Source: Isoetes taiwanensis (Eukaryota > Streptophyta > Lycopodiopsida > Isoetales > Isoetaceae). From it: DNA of 64,000 nt. Location: assembly GCA_021234155.1 (NCBI GenBank), contig JAJEKV010000059.1, positions 781,844-845,843 on the forward strand, read 5' to 3'. This document shows, piece after piece, positions 44,190 to 55,528 of this stretch. The stretch's first letter is position 1; the number at the start of each line of letters is the position of its first letter. The translations under genes and the position numbers were made by a program. The notes below the pieces were generated by a model, which saw nothing but the letters and a program-made list of their open reading frames with translations, had not been told where the DNA came from and searched no databases.

Positions 44190-47049
44190 GGTGGGGAAGG
44201 ATAGTGTCCAACCTGCAAGTCTATGTTTGTCTCTGGCCATAGGAAAGCCTGCATGACATGCCGGATGTTTAGACGGAACATGGGCACCACAAGACCAATT
44301 TGGTTACGTCTTTGGGACCGGCGCCCCGCCGCAGCTCCAACCGATTTCTGAAACGCTCGCGCCAGTGGTCCGGGGCATGAGTGTGGTACAGCCACGGCTG
44401 CAATACCCTGTCCCAACACGGTAAGGACTTGATGCACGCATTGAAGACAACTAAAAGTAAGGAAATCAGCAGGCAAAGAACTCACCGTTGTAATGCCCGC
44501 GGGTTGCTTTTCGTATTTGAGTCGGTATGGCCCACCCTGCCAGGCAGGGAATCCATGCACCAAAAGCCCTCGAAACGCCTGGGCCACCCGAGTCTCTCCC
44601 GTACTACAGGGTCTGCAATATGCACCAGAACGTACCAGTGTCCCCTGCAACCAGCTCACACTGCATGAGTACCTGTGGAGACAAGAGAGGGGATAGGGAC
44701 TATGCCACGTACCCATGACAGATGGGCCAAATGATAGCTCGCAAGCTCTCCCATCGATCCGGTACGCAGGGGAGCAGGTCGGGGCCATGATCTCGTGATC
44801 TTCGAACCGGCCGAGGGTCCACCATTGCAAATGTGGATCTATCATCTGGTTGGAACTGATGCATGCAGGCACTGCACATGCGTGCTACATGGTCAGCGAA
44901 AAATGTTGACAACACATGAATGAAATCGTGCTAGGACACGTACCTGATAATTACCTTGACATGATCTGCCTCCCACTCTTCACTGATTCGCAACGATTGC
45001 CTTCTGTCTGCTCTCGCATCCAACGCCGCAAGGAAGCTGGCCCCAACAATGACATTCTGCGTTCTGACCGAGTCGACAAGATCTCTGTGGGTACGTGGGG
45101 GTGGTGTGCTATCAACCGCTCGCCATACCTCGCGGCATATCTCGTCTGTGTACGAGTCCCCAAAAATGTAAACCTCCTCCCAGAAATAGAGAGGCAACAT
45201 CAAACCCGGATGTAGCACAATGTTTCGTGCATACTGTGCCTCTCTGCCACCTCCGGCCCACCCCCGCAACGGCTGCAGCAAATAGTAGGCATAAAGCTGT
45301 GCCCTGCCCCAAACTCCATCCCAGTACAGAAAGAACCCTCTGGGTAAAAGCATGTTAGGGTGTACCACTTTTGGAACCTGCAAAAGTACATACACTAGGT
45401 ACTTCAGAACTGGGTACTTTCTCATCTTTCTTTTTATTAAAACTAATACAAAAATCCAAAATAAAAGTCAAGGATGTGTTAATATACAAAGTTTAAGATA
45501 AAGATAATGCTATCGGAGACCAAAATATATATAAAAGTTCTAAAACGTACCTTTTACTGTGATATTACATAGGTACCCAGTACCCAGTCCTGGCTACCTT
45601 TTTAGGTACTTTTTTGGTCACTAAATAATACTTTTTAAGGGACACCCTAACATGCTTTTACCCCTCTAGCCCTGTCCCTCTGCCACCGGTATCGGTCATG
45701 TGCATCTGCAGCGGGAGGAAAAGGTGACACCAATGATGCCAAGCTAGGGGAACGAACCCTCTCCTCCTGTATAATCTGAGCATATGTGCTGCGACCGCTC
45801 TCCCGCAGCTCATCAAAGATCGGCCTCGAAGCACGAGGCTCTATCACATGCAGTGGAGGTGGCGTGTGAATGAACAGGTCGTCTGGTATGTCCTCAATAG
45901 CTGCCGGGACCTGTCTGTCTGGCGTGATGTAAGGATGGCCCTGTCCAGTCGGCGTGCTATGCTGTGAGGACGACATGCCACTGAAATGCAAATCCTGTGT
46001 CTCAAAGCTATAGCGCCGTTCGCTGCTCTCCATACTGTGGGTTCGAACGCTGCCGTCGGTACGATGGCTGCTCTCCGCACGGTGGCTGCTCTCCGCACTA
46101 TGGCTGCTCTCCGCACGATAGTGCCCCCCTTCTTTTGCTCCTCTTCCTGCACCCAGCCTTGTCGCATACTCCATGATCTCCTCAGGTGTAGGCTGGGAGG
46201 GGGGCTCCTGCGACATCCGCTGGCTCATCCACTCATGCAGCTGCATGTTCATCCTGAGATCCTCCTCGGTGGCTGCGTCCTGATGATCATAGCGTACCCG
46301 GGCCTCCTGCAGGTATAGAGGGTGCACCACCTCCCGTATGCCCTGCTGATGCTGAGACAGCCTGTCCAATGCCTCATCCTGCCCAGCAGGGTAATGCTGC
46401 AGACTAGCAAGTACAGGCATGGAGCCCTGCATACGGACAGTCGTCCTCGTCAAAGCACGCTGTCTCACATGCGCGCGGTTACATTCGCTCTTGCCCATTT
46501 TGCTCGCTGTCCTCCGCGTACCCAGTTCATTGAGGCTCCCTCTCCTCATCCGTGAGAGTGGATGGTCGCGAAGGGTCATTCTGGGGCGACCACGTTCCTC
46601 GATGGCCACCACATATCTACGCGGATATGCATTATGGTGCCCAATGGCACCGCCCCTCGTCGGACCTGCCTACGCAGGCGATTCACCCGCACCTTGTCGG
46701 TTGTATGGGGACACGCGTCCGCGACACCGATAAGTGCCTAAACTATGTGTGCCACGCGGTCGTTCGGGGCCCAGCGCCGATACCGACCATATGCCTCGAT
46801 ATTCCCTGTCAAACTTCCATTATCAGCGCCTAGGATAGCCTACCAACCATACAAGTACAAATGAAAAAACTCTAGAGACACAACTATGCAAGCTATCTAA
46901 TGGGGGTCTGACGGTACTTACCAAAAAGTGATGTACCCAACCTCGCCCGGCTGTCCGCGGTTGACGTAATTCGGGAGCCCACTCTCGTCCATCCCTATCG
47001 GGCGGCTCTCCTGCGTAAGATCTCTGCCCCATCGGTCACCTGTTGCCAT
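44190..47049 (-). pseudogene. spliced Ulp1-like (C48) cysteine protease gene of the MULE, disrupted
   Basis: Reading leftward, the first exon (47049-46918) starts MATGDRWGRDLTQESRPIGM. The long exon (46612 to ~44944) has AESSHR repeats and EEVYIFGDSYTDEICREVW, and is split by a MITE at 45342-45662. Then comes an exon with WESLRAIIWPICHGG spliced (GTACGT to TTGCAG) to HWYVLVHIAD and FWCMDSLPG. Next is an exon with RRNQIGLVVPMFRLNIRHVM. The HW, the D of MDSL and the NIRH tail match Ulp1 proteases in order and spacing. Where family members have N-x-x-D-C-G, this copy reads NQIGLVV, so the catalytic Asp-Cys pair seems missing. In-frame stops occur between the first exon and the long exon. Transcription converges on the transposase. 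Confidence 0.6.
45342..45662. mobile_element. 321-bp MITE inside the Ulp1-like gene, 5-bp target duplication
   Basis: GGTAAAAGCATGTTAGGGTG at the left is perfectly inverted at the right end (about 22 bases). CCTCT occurs at 45337-45341 and 45663-45667. Taking out the element and one duplication joins DRARG to FFLYWDGVW in one open frame of the Ulp1-like gene, so insertion postdates that gene. The interior contains repeated GGTACTT text. Confidence 0.9.
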
Positions 47050-47219
47050 TTTGTAATGCCTGCTTGGGGAATATGCCGAATGTGTTGTTAGTAAAGTAAA
47101 TCTAATTATCATAAACAACATATGAAGGTAGGGTGTATAAAGAAGGAAGCCAGAATATGTTCAACTTACTCAAGACCATGGTTATAATGGCAATGGTTCA
47201 AAAGGCCCATGGTTTTAGA

Positions 47220-47370
47220 ATACAACAAAGGCATATCAAGACAAATCAAGGCATATCAAGACAAAATCTGGAATACAAAATTTAGAATACAAAATCTAGA
47301 ATACAAAATGTAGGCACATATTAAAGAATACAAAATCTAGGCACAAAATCTAGAATACAAATGGGGACAT
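47220..47370. repeat. short-unit tandem repeat
   Basis: Copies of AAGGCATATCAAGACAAA and of GAATACAAAATCTAGA. Confidence 0.8.
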
Positions 47371-47389
47371 ATTAAATACCTTATGGAAA

Positions 47390-47785
47390 CGTGAAAATCG
47401 CTTAAGCCTGGAAACTGGAAAACCTGAAATATGAGCCTGCAAACTGGAAATCCTTTTAAGGTTCGATTCTCGAAAATCGCTAAGCGATTTTGAAAAACTT
47501 TTTTTTTTTAAGTCTAAGCCGCCGCCGCGGGGGCCTCAGGCGTCAGGCCGGCGGAATCTTGGCCTTCAGGCCTCGTCGCGGCGCCGTGGGCGCGGCGGCA
47601 GCCACGCGGCGTTTCTGGGCTCAGGCGGGGGGGCTGGCCTCACAAGACGCGCCAGCAGAAAATCGCTTAAGCGATTTCCTGTTTTTTATTTTTTTTACCC
47701 TTATCATTTTCCGGCGGGGCCTTTTCAGGCAGGAAAATCGCTTAAGCGATTTTCCAGCCCAAAATCGCTTAAGCGATTTTTGGCC
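47390..47785. repeat. palindrome array B, right subterminal cluster
   Basis: Five copies of the GAAAATCGCTTAAGCGATTT palindrome (47393 partial, 47472, 47658, 47731, 47759) within 400 bp of the right end, separated by GC-rich DNA. Confidence 0.95.
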
Positions 47786-47833
47786 GCGGGGGACCCCGAT
47801 TTGGGGAGCCAAAAAAGACCCCGGTTAATAACC

Positions 47834-49930
47834 TTATATACTAGCAAATTGTATTCAATGCGTTAGAATGTAATTTGTGAAGCTATTCAAGAAGCAAAAA
47901 TTTGGTTCTTCAACAAACAAAAAAGAAAAAAGAAAAAAAAAATTGGGAAGCAAAAGAGTAATTTAGGGAGCATTATTGGACTAAAACCAATGCCATTTTA
48001 CCATAGGATAAATCTTCACCATTTTACCCAAAAACCTCGACAAGTGAAGGCATATAAACGTATCCAAGATATATGAATAATGAGTAGAAGATGAATATAG
48101 GCTTATACATTTCATTGTGAATATAGGCAACGTTACTATGGTTATATTTTATTTGTCGATTGACTAGAACAACTAAACAACCGCACATACAAGCCGTAGA
48201 AAAATCATCACCACATGTACCTCGTTACTATAATACTGAACACTGAACAACTGTGGGGAAGTGCCTTGGGGCAAATTTGAGTCATGAGAGAATGCTAAGT
48301 ATTGAACCTACGTCAATGTCATTGCAAGGGAATTGGATAAGTTGCTTCAACATGTACACGCAACCTCAGCAAGGGGCAGAGTATGATCGAGACACATGTT
48401 TAGTAAATAATGTAACAAGGTCTAAACTGTAGATCTAGTAAAATTCATCAAGGACATGCAGCATTTTCTATAGGGCGCTAGATTTAGTCCATGTAAACGT
48501 AGACAAGAGAATATGAATAAGAGTTTCTTTATTTTAGTGTGATAATCTGGCCGAAATCAGAAAGGGTAGGAATATAACTTAAGATTTGGCATGGTTGTTG
48601 TTGGTATTCGTATAGAAATACCGTAGAAGGTGATGCTGGCACCCTGGATTCCAAATAGGGGAATCTAGGGCTCGAATCTGGGCTTCTGTTGGTCGGAACT
48701 GCTGGTCTTTACGTGGGCAGGAGATGGGGAGGCGCAGATGGCGGAAGCGCAGATGGGCAGCTATTCTTGGCAGGGTAAAAGCTTTGCTTTCTGATTTCGA
48801 CCAGATTATGGCTGCTTGATCTTGCCATTCCTCTGTTATGGAGATAAATCGAGAAAGCAGGATGCTAGCATCCCTGAACAAAGATAGGTGAGAAGAACTG
48901 AGATTTACGATTTCTGATTTCGGCCAGATTTACGATTTTTGAGCAGTTCACACGGGATCTCACGGGATGGCTTAGGTTTTCACAGGTTCTCAGGCCGAGA
49001 GTTCATGAGCAGTTCTTATGGTTTCTGATTTCAGCAAAAATTGTGCCAACTAAAAAATAGTTGGATATGTGTTGTGCATGCCGTCGAAAAGCCATAGCCA
49101 TAGCCGAGAAAATCCTCTGCTTCAAAATAAGAGCCTTTCTTTTCTTTTAAATCAATTCTATTTTTTAGATGCTTGGATGAGCGTCGGAACTTATACTGGG
49201 GTTCGACTCCCTAGGCTCATTGTTTGTTTGGCCAAACTTTCAAATTTCAAGGATTGTATTTATTCAATGGTTTGCTTGGCTGATAGGGGTAAGTCAAATA
49301 TCGGGGATTTGACCCTATCTTGACCTCAATTTGCAGGCTAGAATTTGATGGCGTGGGCATATGCCGCGGGCATATGCTTGGATCGGATGGTCCCAAAAAA
49401 TTATTGGACACCCCAAATGATAATACACCCCAAATGAATAAGGTGACGTTATACAATGTTTCCATTTATTCATCGCTTGACCATAACAACTGCTGAAAGA
49501 TCTAGTAAAAATCATCAGCCACATACATGCCGCTTGTTATCAATACATGTATAATTATTATGGGAAAGATTCTTTAGGCATATTCGGCGTTGATGCCTCT
49601 TCCTAGATTCGACACGTATTTCCGGAAGGAAAAAATAGAGGCTTCAGAAAAAACATGGAAAATGAAAAAAAAGGGCCTGTTCTGCGTCCTGTTCTGAGCA
49701 TTCGAAAAAAATCTTCTCCTTTGGCTATGGCGGCTCCTGTCCGGGAACGGCTTCCATTCCGTCTTCTGGTTCTCATTCCTGTCTGCCATAGCGACTGGTT
49801 TTTTAGATTGGTGTGGAAAAAACTCTCCGGTTGTTAGGACTCGTGGAGAATCATGGTTTTTAGAGAGTGGTGGTTTTTTAGAGATTCATTGCTCATCGGC
49901 TATAGCTTCTTCGATCTGTGTCTGGACAGG
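47834..49930. other. intergenic DNA, no supported gene
   Basis: AT-rich. A minus frame at 48579-48881 contains RFISITEEWQDQAAIIWSKS but is unsupported. TTTCTGATTTCGGCCAGATT-type text recurs at 48787, 48910 and 49022. ACTGGGGTTCGACTCCCTAG at ~49195 resembles a tRNA T-arm and recurs in variant form at 60415 and 60555. Confidence 0.4.
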
Positions 49931-50186
49931 TAAGGTAACATTACATCGGTGCCTTTTAAGAAAACAAACTCTGAATTAGATCTGCCGTTTCCGTTTCCGA
50001 GCATCAGCGGAGCAAATGGGGAACCAAATAGAAGTGTGAATTTCGTGAAGGAGGGTGAGCGCTGTTGGATCATGAAATATTGTAGGTTAGATGATAGGGC
50101 GCAATATACCGAGGATGGTGAAAGTTTGCAATTGAAATGATGCTGTGGCATCCTGCTTAACTAATTATGTTATGTTTACTTTCAGA

Positions 50187-50269
50187 TTATTGACGTAGAC
50201 TTGCCTATTACTGTAAAGATGAAAGTCATTCAAGCTGATCCAGATGTGAAAGGTGACACAGCTCAAGGT
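50187..50269 (+). pseudogene. elongation factor P exon fragment
   Basis: Between a TTACTTTCAG acceptor and a CAAG/GTTAGC donor, the plus strand reads IIDVDLPITVKMKVIQADPD followed by VKGDTAQ. This matches the domain II start of EF-P (…DLPITV…VxxxDPxxKGDTAxGG), of the plastid or bacterial type in plants. The expected next residues (GGTKPATL-like) are not found in the following DNA. It appears to be a single exon detached from its gene. Confidence 0.65.
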
Positions 50270-50563
50270 TAGCTTCTAACTTTTGTGCATACTACATGCA
50301 TAACTGTAATGAGGCTTAGCTTGGATGAAACAAATAGGATCTCTTCAAGTTTATATTATCGTATTTAAAGCTGCTTCATGGGAATCTTGTGTAAAGGTAA
50401 GGACAGTATTTCGCATGGCAAAGGTGGCATAACAAAAAATGTATGAGGTTCCCTTGCCAAATACCCTTATCGCTTGATTCCTCTGTCTTTCCTTCTCTCA
50501 ACTAGACAAGGCTTTTGTGCTTTCGTTATCAACAGTTCTAATAAATGCTTTATATCGTTTTTA

Positions 50564-50754
50564 GGACGGGGACATATATGAGCAGGGCCACTCAAAATAC
50601 TGTCTCCATTCTTTAAATATTGCCAACTCGATGTTGATAGACATGGAAGCTGCAGCAATGCCAATCTTGAAAAAAAATTCTAGGTACTGGAATTCAAAAC
50701 TAGCTACTGAGCGGGAATGGCTGGTTAGTTCTTTTAGAAATCGCGACATCATAT
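50564..50754 (+). pseudogene. Trm5-like tRNA methyltransferase exon (first visible)
   Basis: After a TTTTTAG acceptor, an open stretch ends with RYWNSKLATEREWLVSSFRN and RDIIC. It is split at T|GTAAGT so that the Cys codon is completed by the next exon at 51120. YWNSKLATER and (V/I)(V/I)CD(V/M)F are landmarks of Trm5/TYW2-type tRNA (guanine37-N1) methyltransferases just before SAM motif I. The first part of the exon is less like the family. Confidence 0.6.
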
Positions 50755-51119
50755 GTAAGTTCTGTTTCATCTTTAGTGTGTATAAATATTGCTACACTAG
50801 ATTTTCTCAACTCTTTAGAAAGGATTTGAATCAATCATTCGATTTGTAGACCAAAAAAGACTTTACCACTTCCCATGTCCATGCCATTGCTCCAGATTCA
50901 GAAGTGATGGAGATGCTACATCCTAAATTGGCCTTTGTTAATAGTACATGTTAGCATCTGGTGTCTCTTAAATTATTTTTTATTTCCAATTAGATAAAGA
51001 TAATTTGTTCTCAGAGAAAATGGAACAATTTATTTTCAAAAATTTTTTAGTCTCTGCGTTGTTAAAACTTTCCCTTTTCTACAGTTCTAACAGTAAGATT
51101 TTGTTGCCTTTTAACACAG

Positions 51120-51261
51120 GTGATATGTTTACTGGTGTTGGACCAATAATGTTGCATCAGCAAAGAAATCAAAGAAAGTTTATGCAAATGATTTAAATCC
51201 AGATGCAGTGAGGTACTTGGCCAAAAACATTAGTCATAATGAAGTTTCAGGAAAAGTTAAA
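51120..51261 (+). pseudogene. Trm5-like tRNA methyltransferase exon (SAM-binding part), frameshifted
   Basis: The acceptor AACACAG leads into DMFTGVGPIML (SAM motif I). After a 1-base shift comes SAKKSKKVYANDLNPDAVRY, then LAKNISHNEVSGKVK and a GTAAGC donor. Motifs and exon borders fit Trm5, but the shift between GPIML and SAKKSKK breaks the frame. The downstream catalytic exons are not visible in the next 2 kb, so this is a gene fragment. Confidence 0.65.
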
Positions 51262-53930
51262 GTAAGCTATTCCTTGATGCAAATGCATATGCCTATTCTT
51301 TTTTGAGGTGTAAAATGATAGATGCTGTTCTTTTTTAGAAGGTCATTGAGCTGCAAGAATAGAATGTATCTCTGACTAGTTGTATTCAGTGCCTCTTTGG
51401 ATAGCCAGGTCTTCAATATGGATGGTCGTACATTCATCAAAGAGTTGTTTGTATCTAATGTACCAGGAGCAGGCCATTTTGACAGGTGTATGTGTGGCCC
51501 AAAATGATGAGCTGTAGACGTATCAGATGCAAGCATAGAAGATTCAAGGGTTGCCAGCATGCACAGTAAGATTGCTAAAACATGGTTTCCCCATATAGAA
51601 GTAACTTTCTAAAGATCTGATATAATCATTTCAACAGATAATTCTCGTATAATTTTGGGACAAACATTGATAGCAGAAGCAGGCTATTTTGACAGGTGTA
51701 TGTTTCCTGACCCAAAATGATGAGCTGTAGATGTATCAGATGCAAGCAAATTTTGTAATTATTGTAGAAAATTGAACTATCTATAATCTGCTCTAGCTCA
51801 TAAATTTTCAATTGAACAGGCTCTAGGACAGTGTGGTTCATAAATTTTCGTACAGGTTAATATGACTTCTCAAAATTTGTGTTTGAGACACATGTATGAT
51901 TGTTGGCCATGAAAAATCAGAGATCCTGGATCATCGGTTCATGATCTGTACGTTGTATCGAGGTTATATCAGGATGTGAATTTGATTAGGATAAGGATAA
52001 ATGAATCACGTGTCTCTTTATCTTTGGTTGTCTGTGTGTTATATGTACATATACTCCAGTTTTATGTTGACTTTTTCGTGGTAAATTTCACATTCATAAT
52101 GCTGTCAGGCACCAAGATTTGTACGTCACGTATGCATGCAAAGTCATCGGCGGCTCACTGAATACATACGTATCTGATAGAAGCAACAGGAAATTTCTAT
52201 CGTAACAGAACATGGTTGTTACTTGCAATTGGAAAATTACCAAGTTTTGGCTTGCATCTGATTCCTGTGAAATAGCGAAATGATACACGCTTATGAAATT
52301 TATGTGGAGTACAACACATGTTTTTGTGTCTCTCCCATCTAATCATTTCGAATGCCTTATTTTGTTGATTCGCAGCTATGTCCATCATTCTACTTGGTAT
52401 TATAGTTTGTCTATGCAGACTTCATTAAAGGGCACCAGATCTTGCAGAGAAACGATTAACTGTAGCGTTCAATGTAATGTCTCCAAGTCCAAGTGCCTGC
52501 ACCTCTTCCCTGATACATGCTTTTAGTTTTGTGACACTTAAAGTTATTGCCCCTGAAAACTTTCAGGAGCATTGAAGCATTTCAATGGCAAAAACACATT
52601 TCAATGGCGAAGACACTGGAGTGGCATAGTAGCCAAGAATGATCAAGCCGCCTGTCAACGGAAAAAAATGAAGAATGTCATCTCCAAAAATCCAGATTTA
52701 AATTCTCAAAGCATGTGTATGAAATGAAGAGAACTGATTAACAACGAAATATTGATCATTACATTTTAACACTGACCAAACTGCCTAACTAATTCTAAAT
52801 GGCTTTAATCTGGCACTCAAAATGATTAGAACATGGTCTTCTTGGCCATAACACGACTACAAAAGAGAAAGGCTAGCTTCCTAGTGGCGTTTTGTGTATC
52901 AATCCTTTCAACTTTAGAGGGCGATGTTAGAAAAACAGAGAAATCCATGTTGCAAGATGCAAAAACTTCTCATTTTGCAAGTTGCAAATACATCTTCTCA
53001 ATGACCCAAGAAATGTTATCATCTTTTCATACAACTTTAACTATGCTATCACATAAGGGGATAGTAAAAGGCATGTTATGATGGCTATGCCCCTGTGGTT
53101 GATGGCCCAAAATGATCCTCCAAAAACTGCAATGAAAGGCAATAAAATTATAAAAAATAGCGATTGATTTAAATCTCTGATTCAATTTTTTGTAGGAGCT
53201 TAGATTTGCATGTGTTGTCAAATAAATAATGACTTGGTAAAAGGCTACGGATGAAAGAACTTTGGTATATAAATGTTATAGGATGATGTGCACAACGATA
53301 GAAACTGCATCCTCTAGCAAATGGAAATTGTTCAAGGTATAAGTCCCACACTAGCATCTAGTTTTCCATGGGATTTAGCAGAACACCAAAAACATATTCA
53401 AGCAATAATGTTCAACAATGTAGCACCAGAGCCGTGAATTAGGAAAGGTAATCTTTGTTATTAGACAATTAACTAGAACACATAGAACATGCAAGTCTCG
53501 AGTTTGAGACCACCCAAAGTCGCACTATGTGTAGACTATTTTGCAAAACACGATTTTGAGAGGTAAGCCCTCCTTTGAAACTGAGCTTGTGCAGATCCTT
53601 GAGCAAGCCAATCAACCAGTTTCGACTATTTTTTTGGACGTTAATTTAAGGCTATTCGTCCACGGTTGTTGATAAAGTCTAAGGCCCATAAACTGCCACA
53701 ATAAAGGGCATTTGCTATAGTGTGACGTATTTCCTGTTGCAACACAAACAAATGGCAATGGTGCACGTTCAACTCCTGCATGTTCTTTCGCATCTCGAGG
53801 ATGTCCAGAATTGAGATCTATTCGACTTAGCACAAAACTTCTTTTGCAGCGGGTTGGAGAAGAGAAATGTTCGCGGCGGCCGCAAGGCCGCCGCGATAAA
53901 TTTCTTGTAATAAACTAAAATAAAATACAG
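51262..53930. other. intergenic DNA with one local duplication, no gene seen
   Basis: A ~75-bp segment (GACAGGTGTATGT..CCCAAAATGATGAGCTGTAGA) at 51481 is repeated at 51690. No convincing frames. Confidence 0.5.
53872..53896. other. GC-rich hairpin downstream of the DJ-1-like gene
   Basis: GCGGCGGCC and GGCCGCCGC separated by GCAA form a strong hairpin about 40 bp past the stop codon, in the 3' untranslated region of the minus-strand gene. Related GCGGCCGCC / GCGGCGCCGCC text also flanks the 5' side (54923, 55022). Confidence 0.5.
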
Positions 53931-53935
53931 CCATA

Positions 53936-54801
53936 TTAAGATAATTTACTATTAATCAATTCAATGGCCTTGTTCACTATGACAGAGCCTGCTTTCTCCA
54001 CAGATCCGGCATCAAAAGGAGGTTGGGGATCATATTCAATGATCAGCTGAGTGGCTTTGGCGATCTCTTCCCCGTTCAACAAAGAAGCCAAAAAAATCCC
54101 CATATCTATTCCAGAAGAAACACCTGCGGATGTGATAATCTTCCCCTGCAAATTAACAAAAACAAAACACCCACTTAATCCTTCTCAAATAGACAACGGA
54201 ATAGAATAAAGTAGCATATAAAAGGCCAGAAGATCAAGCGGCTAGTATATTAAACCAACGATAAAACATAGCAACAGAGCAATTAAACATTCAAGCTTTA
54301 AACAACCTGCTGAATTACTCGTTTTGCAGAAGGTGTAGCTCCATATTTAGCCAAATCGTCATAATTATTCCAATGGGTAGTAGCCTCAAGGCCATCCAGA
54401 AGGCCTGCAGCGCCAAGCATGAGGGCACCAGTGCAGACAGAAGTAGTATATTTGGAAGTTTCGTGCGCCTGAGAAAACCCAGAAAAGATGACTTAATTGC
54501 TGAAAAAAAAAACCAACAACAACAGGATCACCTGTTTGATCCAAGTTAGAAACTCATCGTCCTGCAGCGGCAAGAACTTGGTTGGGCATCCTGGAACAAT
54601 GAGGATATCGGGAGACGGGATATCCTGGAGGGTTGCAGTGGCACAGATCTGGATCATACCAAGATCTGCTGTGTAGGGGCCTGTTGTTTTGCTTACAAAA
54701 GTGACTGTGGTATCCGGTAGCCAGTGCAGCGGCTCGTATGGACCTATCGCGTCCAACGCTGTGACGCCTTCCCATATCGGTATTGCGATTTGTAGCACCA
54801 T
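53936..54801 (-). CDS. DJ-1/PfpI-family protein, isocyanide-hydratase-like, three exons
   Basis: Exons 54801-54532, 54468-54307 and 54145-53936 join at canonical GT-AG sites, all in phase 0, to give a 213-residue protein, the usual family length. The start MVLQIAIPIWEGVTALDAIG carries Asp17. SVCTGALMLGAAGLLDG places the nucleophile-elbow Cys at residue 102, followed by Thr103. In bacterial isocyanide hydratase the equivalent residues are Asp17, Cys101 and Thr102, so this subfamily fits better than the DJ-1/glyoxalase III branch. TTHW and SAGVSSGIDMG are also conserved landmarks. No targeting peptide is visible, so a cytosolic enzyme is inferred. The gene is intact and stands alone among repeats. 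Related genes are common in bacteria and fungi, which raises the possibility of old transfer followed by intron gain, but I cannot test this. Confidence 0.85.
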
Positions 54802-55405
54802 CGCTGCTTTTCCTTTACTGCACTTAGAACTGAACCGATTTGATTTTTATAGCTACAATCTAATTGAATTGGTCTCCCATTCTCTCCTTATTTGTTTCCT
54901 GATCAGAATAGGAGTTTTGCTCCGCGGCCGCCAGAAAATTTCAACCAGATTAAAAACGTGGGCTTGAAATTTAGCCCAATTTTTCTTCCCCCGTTTGTTT
55001 TTGACTGACAGGTCTTTGTTAGCGGCGCCGCCCATGAGTGGAGGTTTTTGAATGAATTAAGCGCTGTTTGGGGGCGAAAATTTAAGCCCCTTTTTCGATC
55101 AATTAGAATATAGAGAAATTTTGCCCCTTTATTCCAGATCAGTGTTGGGCAAAGTCGGAGCAACACTATCAACCAATGAAAATTTTCCGGTGTATTGTAG
55201 GAATTTTTCCACAAGTTTTCTTATGGTTTTCTATTAAGACAATCGAAGATTCCAGCTCTAAACACAATATATCTGATCGGCCAAAGTAGTCATAGGAAAT
55301 TTTTCAATGAGACGTAAAAGGTTTGCCTAACACCGATTCGGATCAAATAAGAAATAAAGTAACTGTCTATTGTTTGCTGAGAAGAAGAAGATACGCTCAC
55401 ACTAT
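54802..55405. other. upstream region of the DJ-1-like gene
   Basis: Contains two inverted or repeated bits of the type GAAATTTAGCCC-AATTTTT (54965, 55075 region). No frame is supported. The promoter presumably lies near 54830-54900 (TATAGCTACAATC-type text), but no clear TATA box is in the right place. Confidence 0.35.
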
Positions 55406-55429
55406 CTCCCCCATTGGGGTTATTAAAAA

Positions 55430-55528
55430 AAAAATGGAAACCCTTCTAAATTTCAAACATGGAAACCCTTCCAAATTTCCGTGAAAACCGGAAGGGTTTC
55501 CACTGAAGCACGGTAGGGTTTCCGCAAA
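55430..55528. repeat. motif array C, left cluster
   Basis: Four copies of GGAAACCCTTCC / GGAAGGGTTTCC in both orientations. Confidence 0.85.

Larger units (their letters stand above)
38538..47822. mobile_element. complete Mutator-like element (MULE), 9.3 kb, with 11-bp target duplication
   Basis: GGTTAATAACC lies immediately outside both ends (38527-38537 and 47823-47833). The left end reads GGTGCCTTCTTTGGCTCC and the right end, inverted, GGGGTCTTTTTTGGCTCC (15 of 18 match), and both continue into AAATCGGG. An 11-bp duplication, G-rich ends and a MULE/SWIM transposase identify a Mutator-like element. Inside are palindrome clusters near both ends, small plus-strand frames, the transposase, and a convergent Ulp1-like gene, an arrangement like the two convergent genes of MuDR. 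ULP1-carrying MULEs are known (Kaonashi type). The internal genes are frame-broken, so this copy is probably not autonomous now. Confidence 0.88.

Noticed and set aside
54903-55214. 103-codon minus frame upstream of the DJ-1-like gene
   Set aside because: It is built of a local repeat (GLNF..-type peptide twice) and shows no domain.
55400-55405. CACTAT at the left of element C as a CACTA transposon end
   Set aside because: The right end does not mirror CACTA, and no 3-bp target duplication is found.
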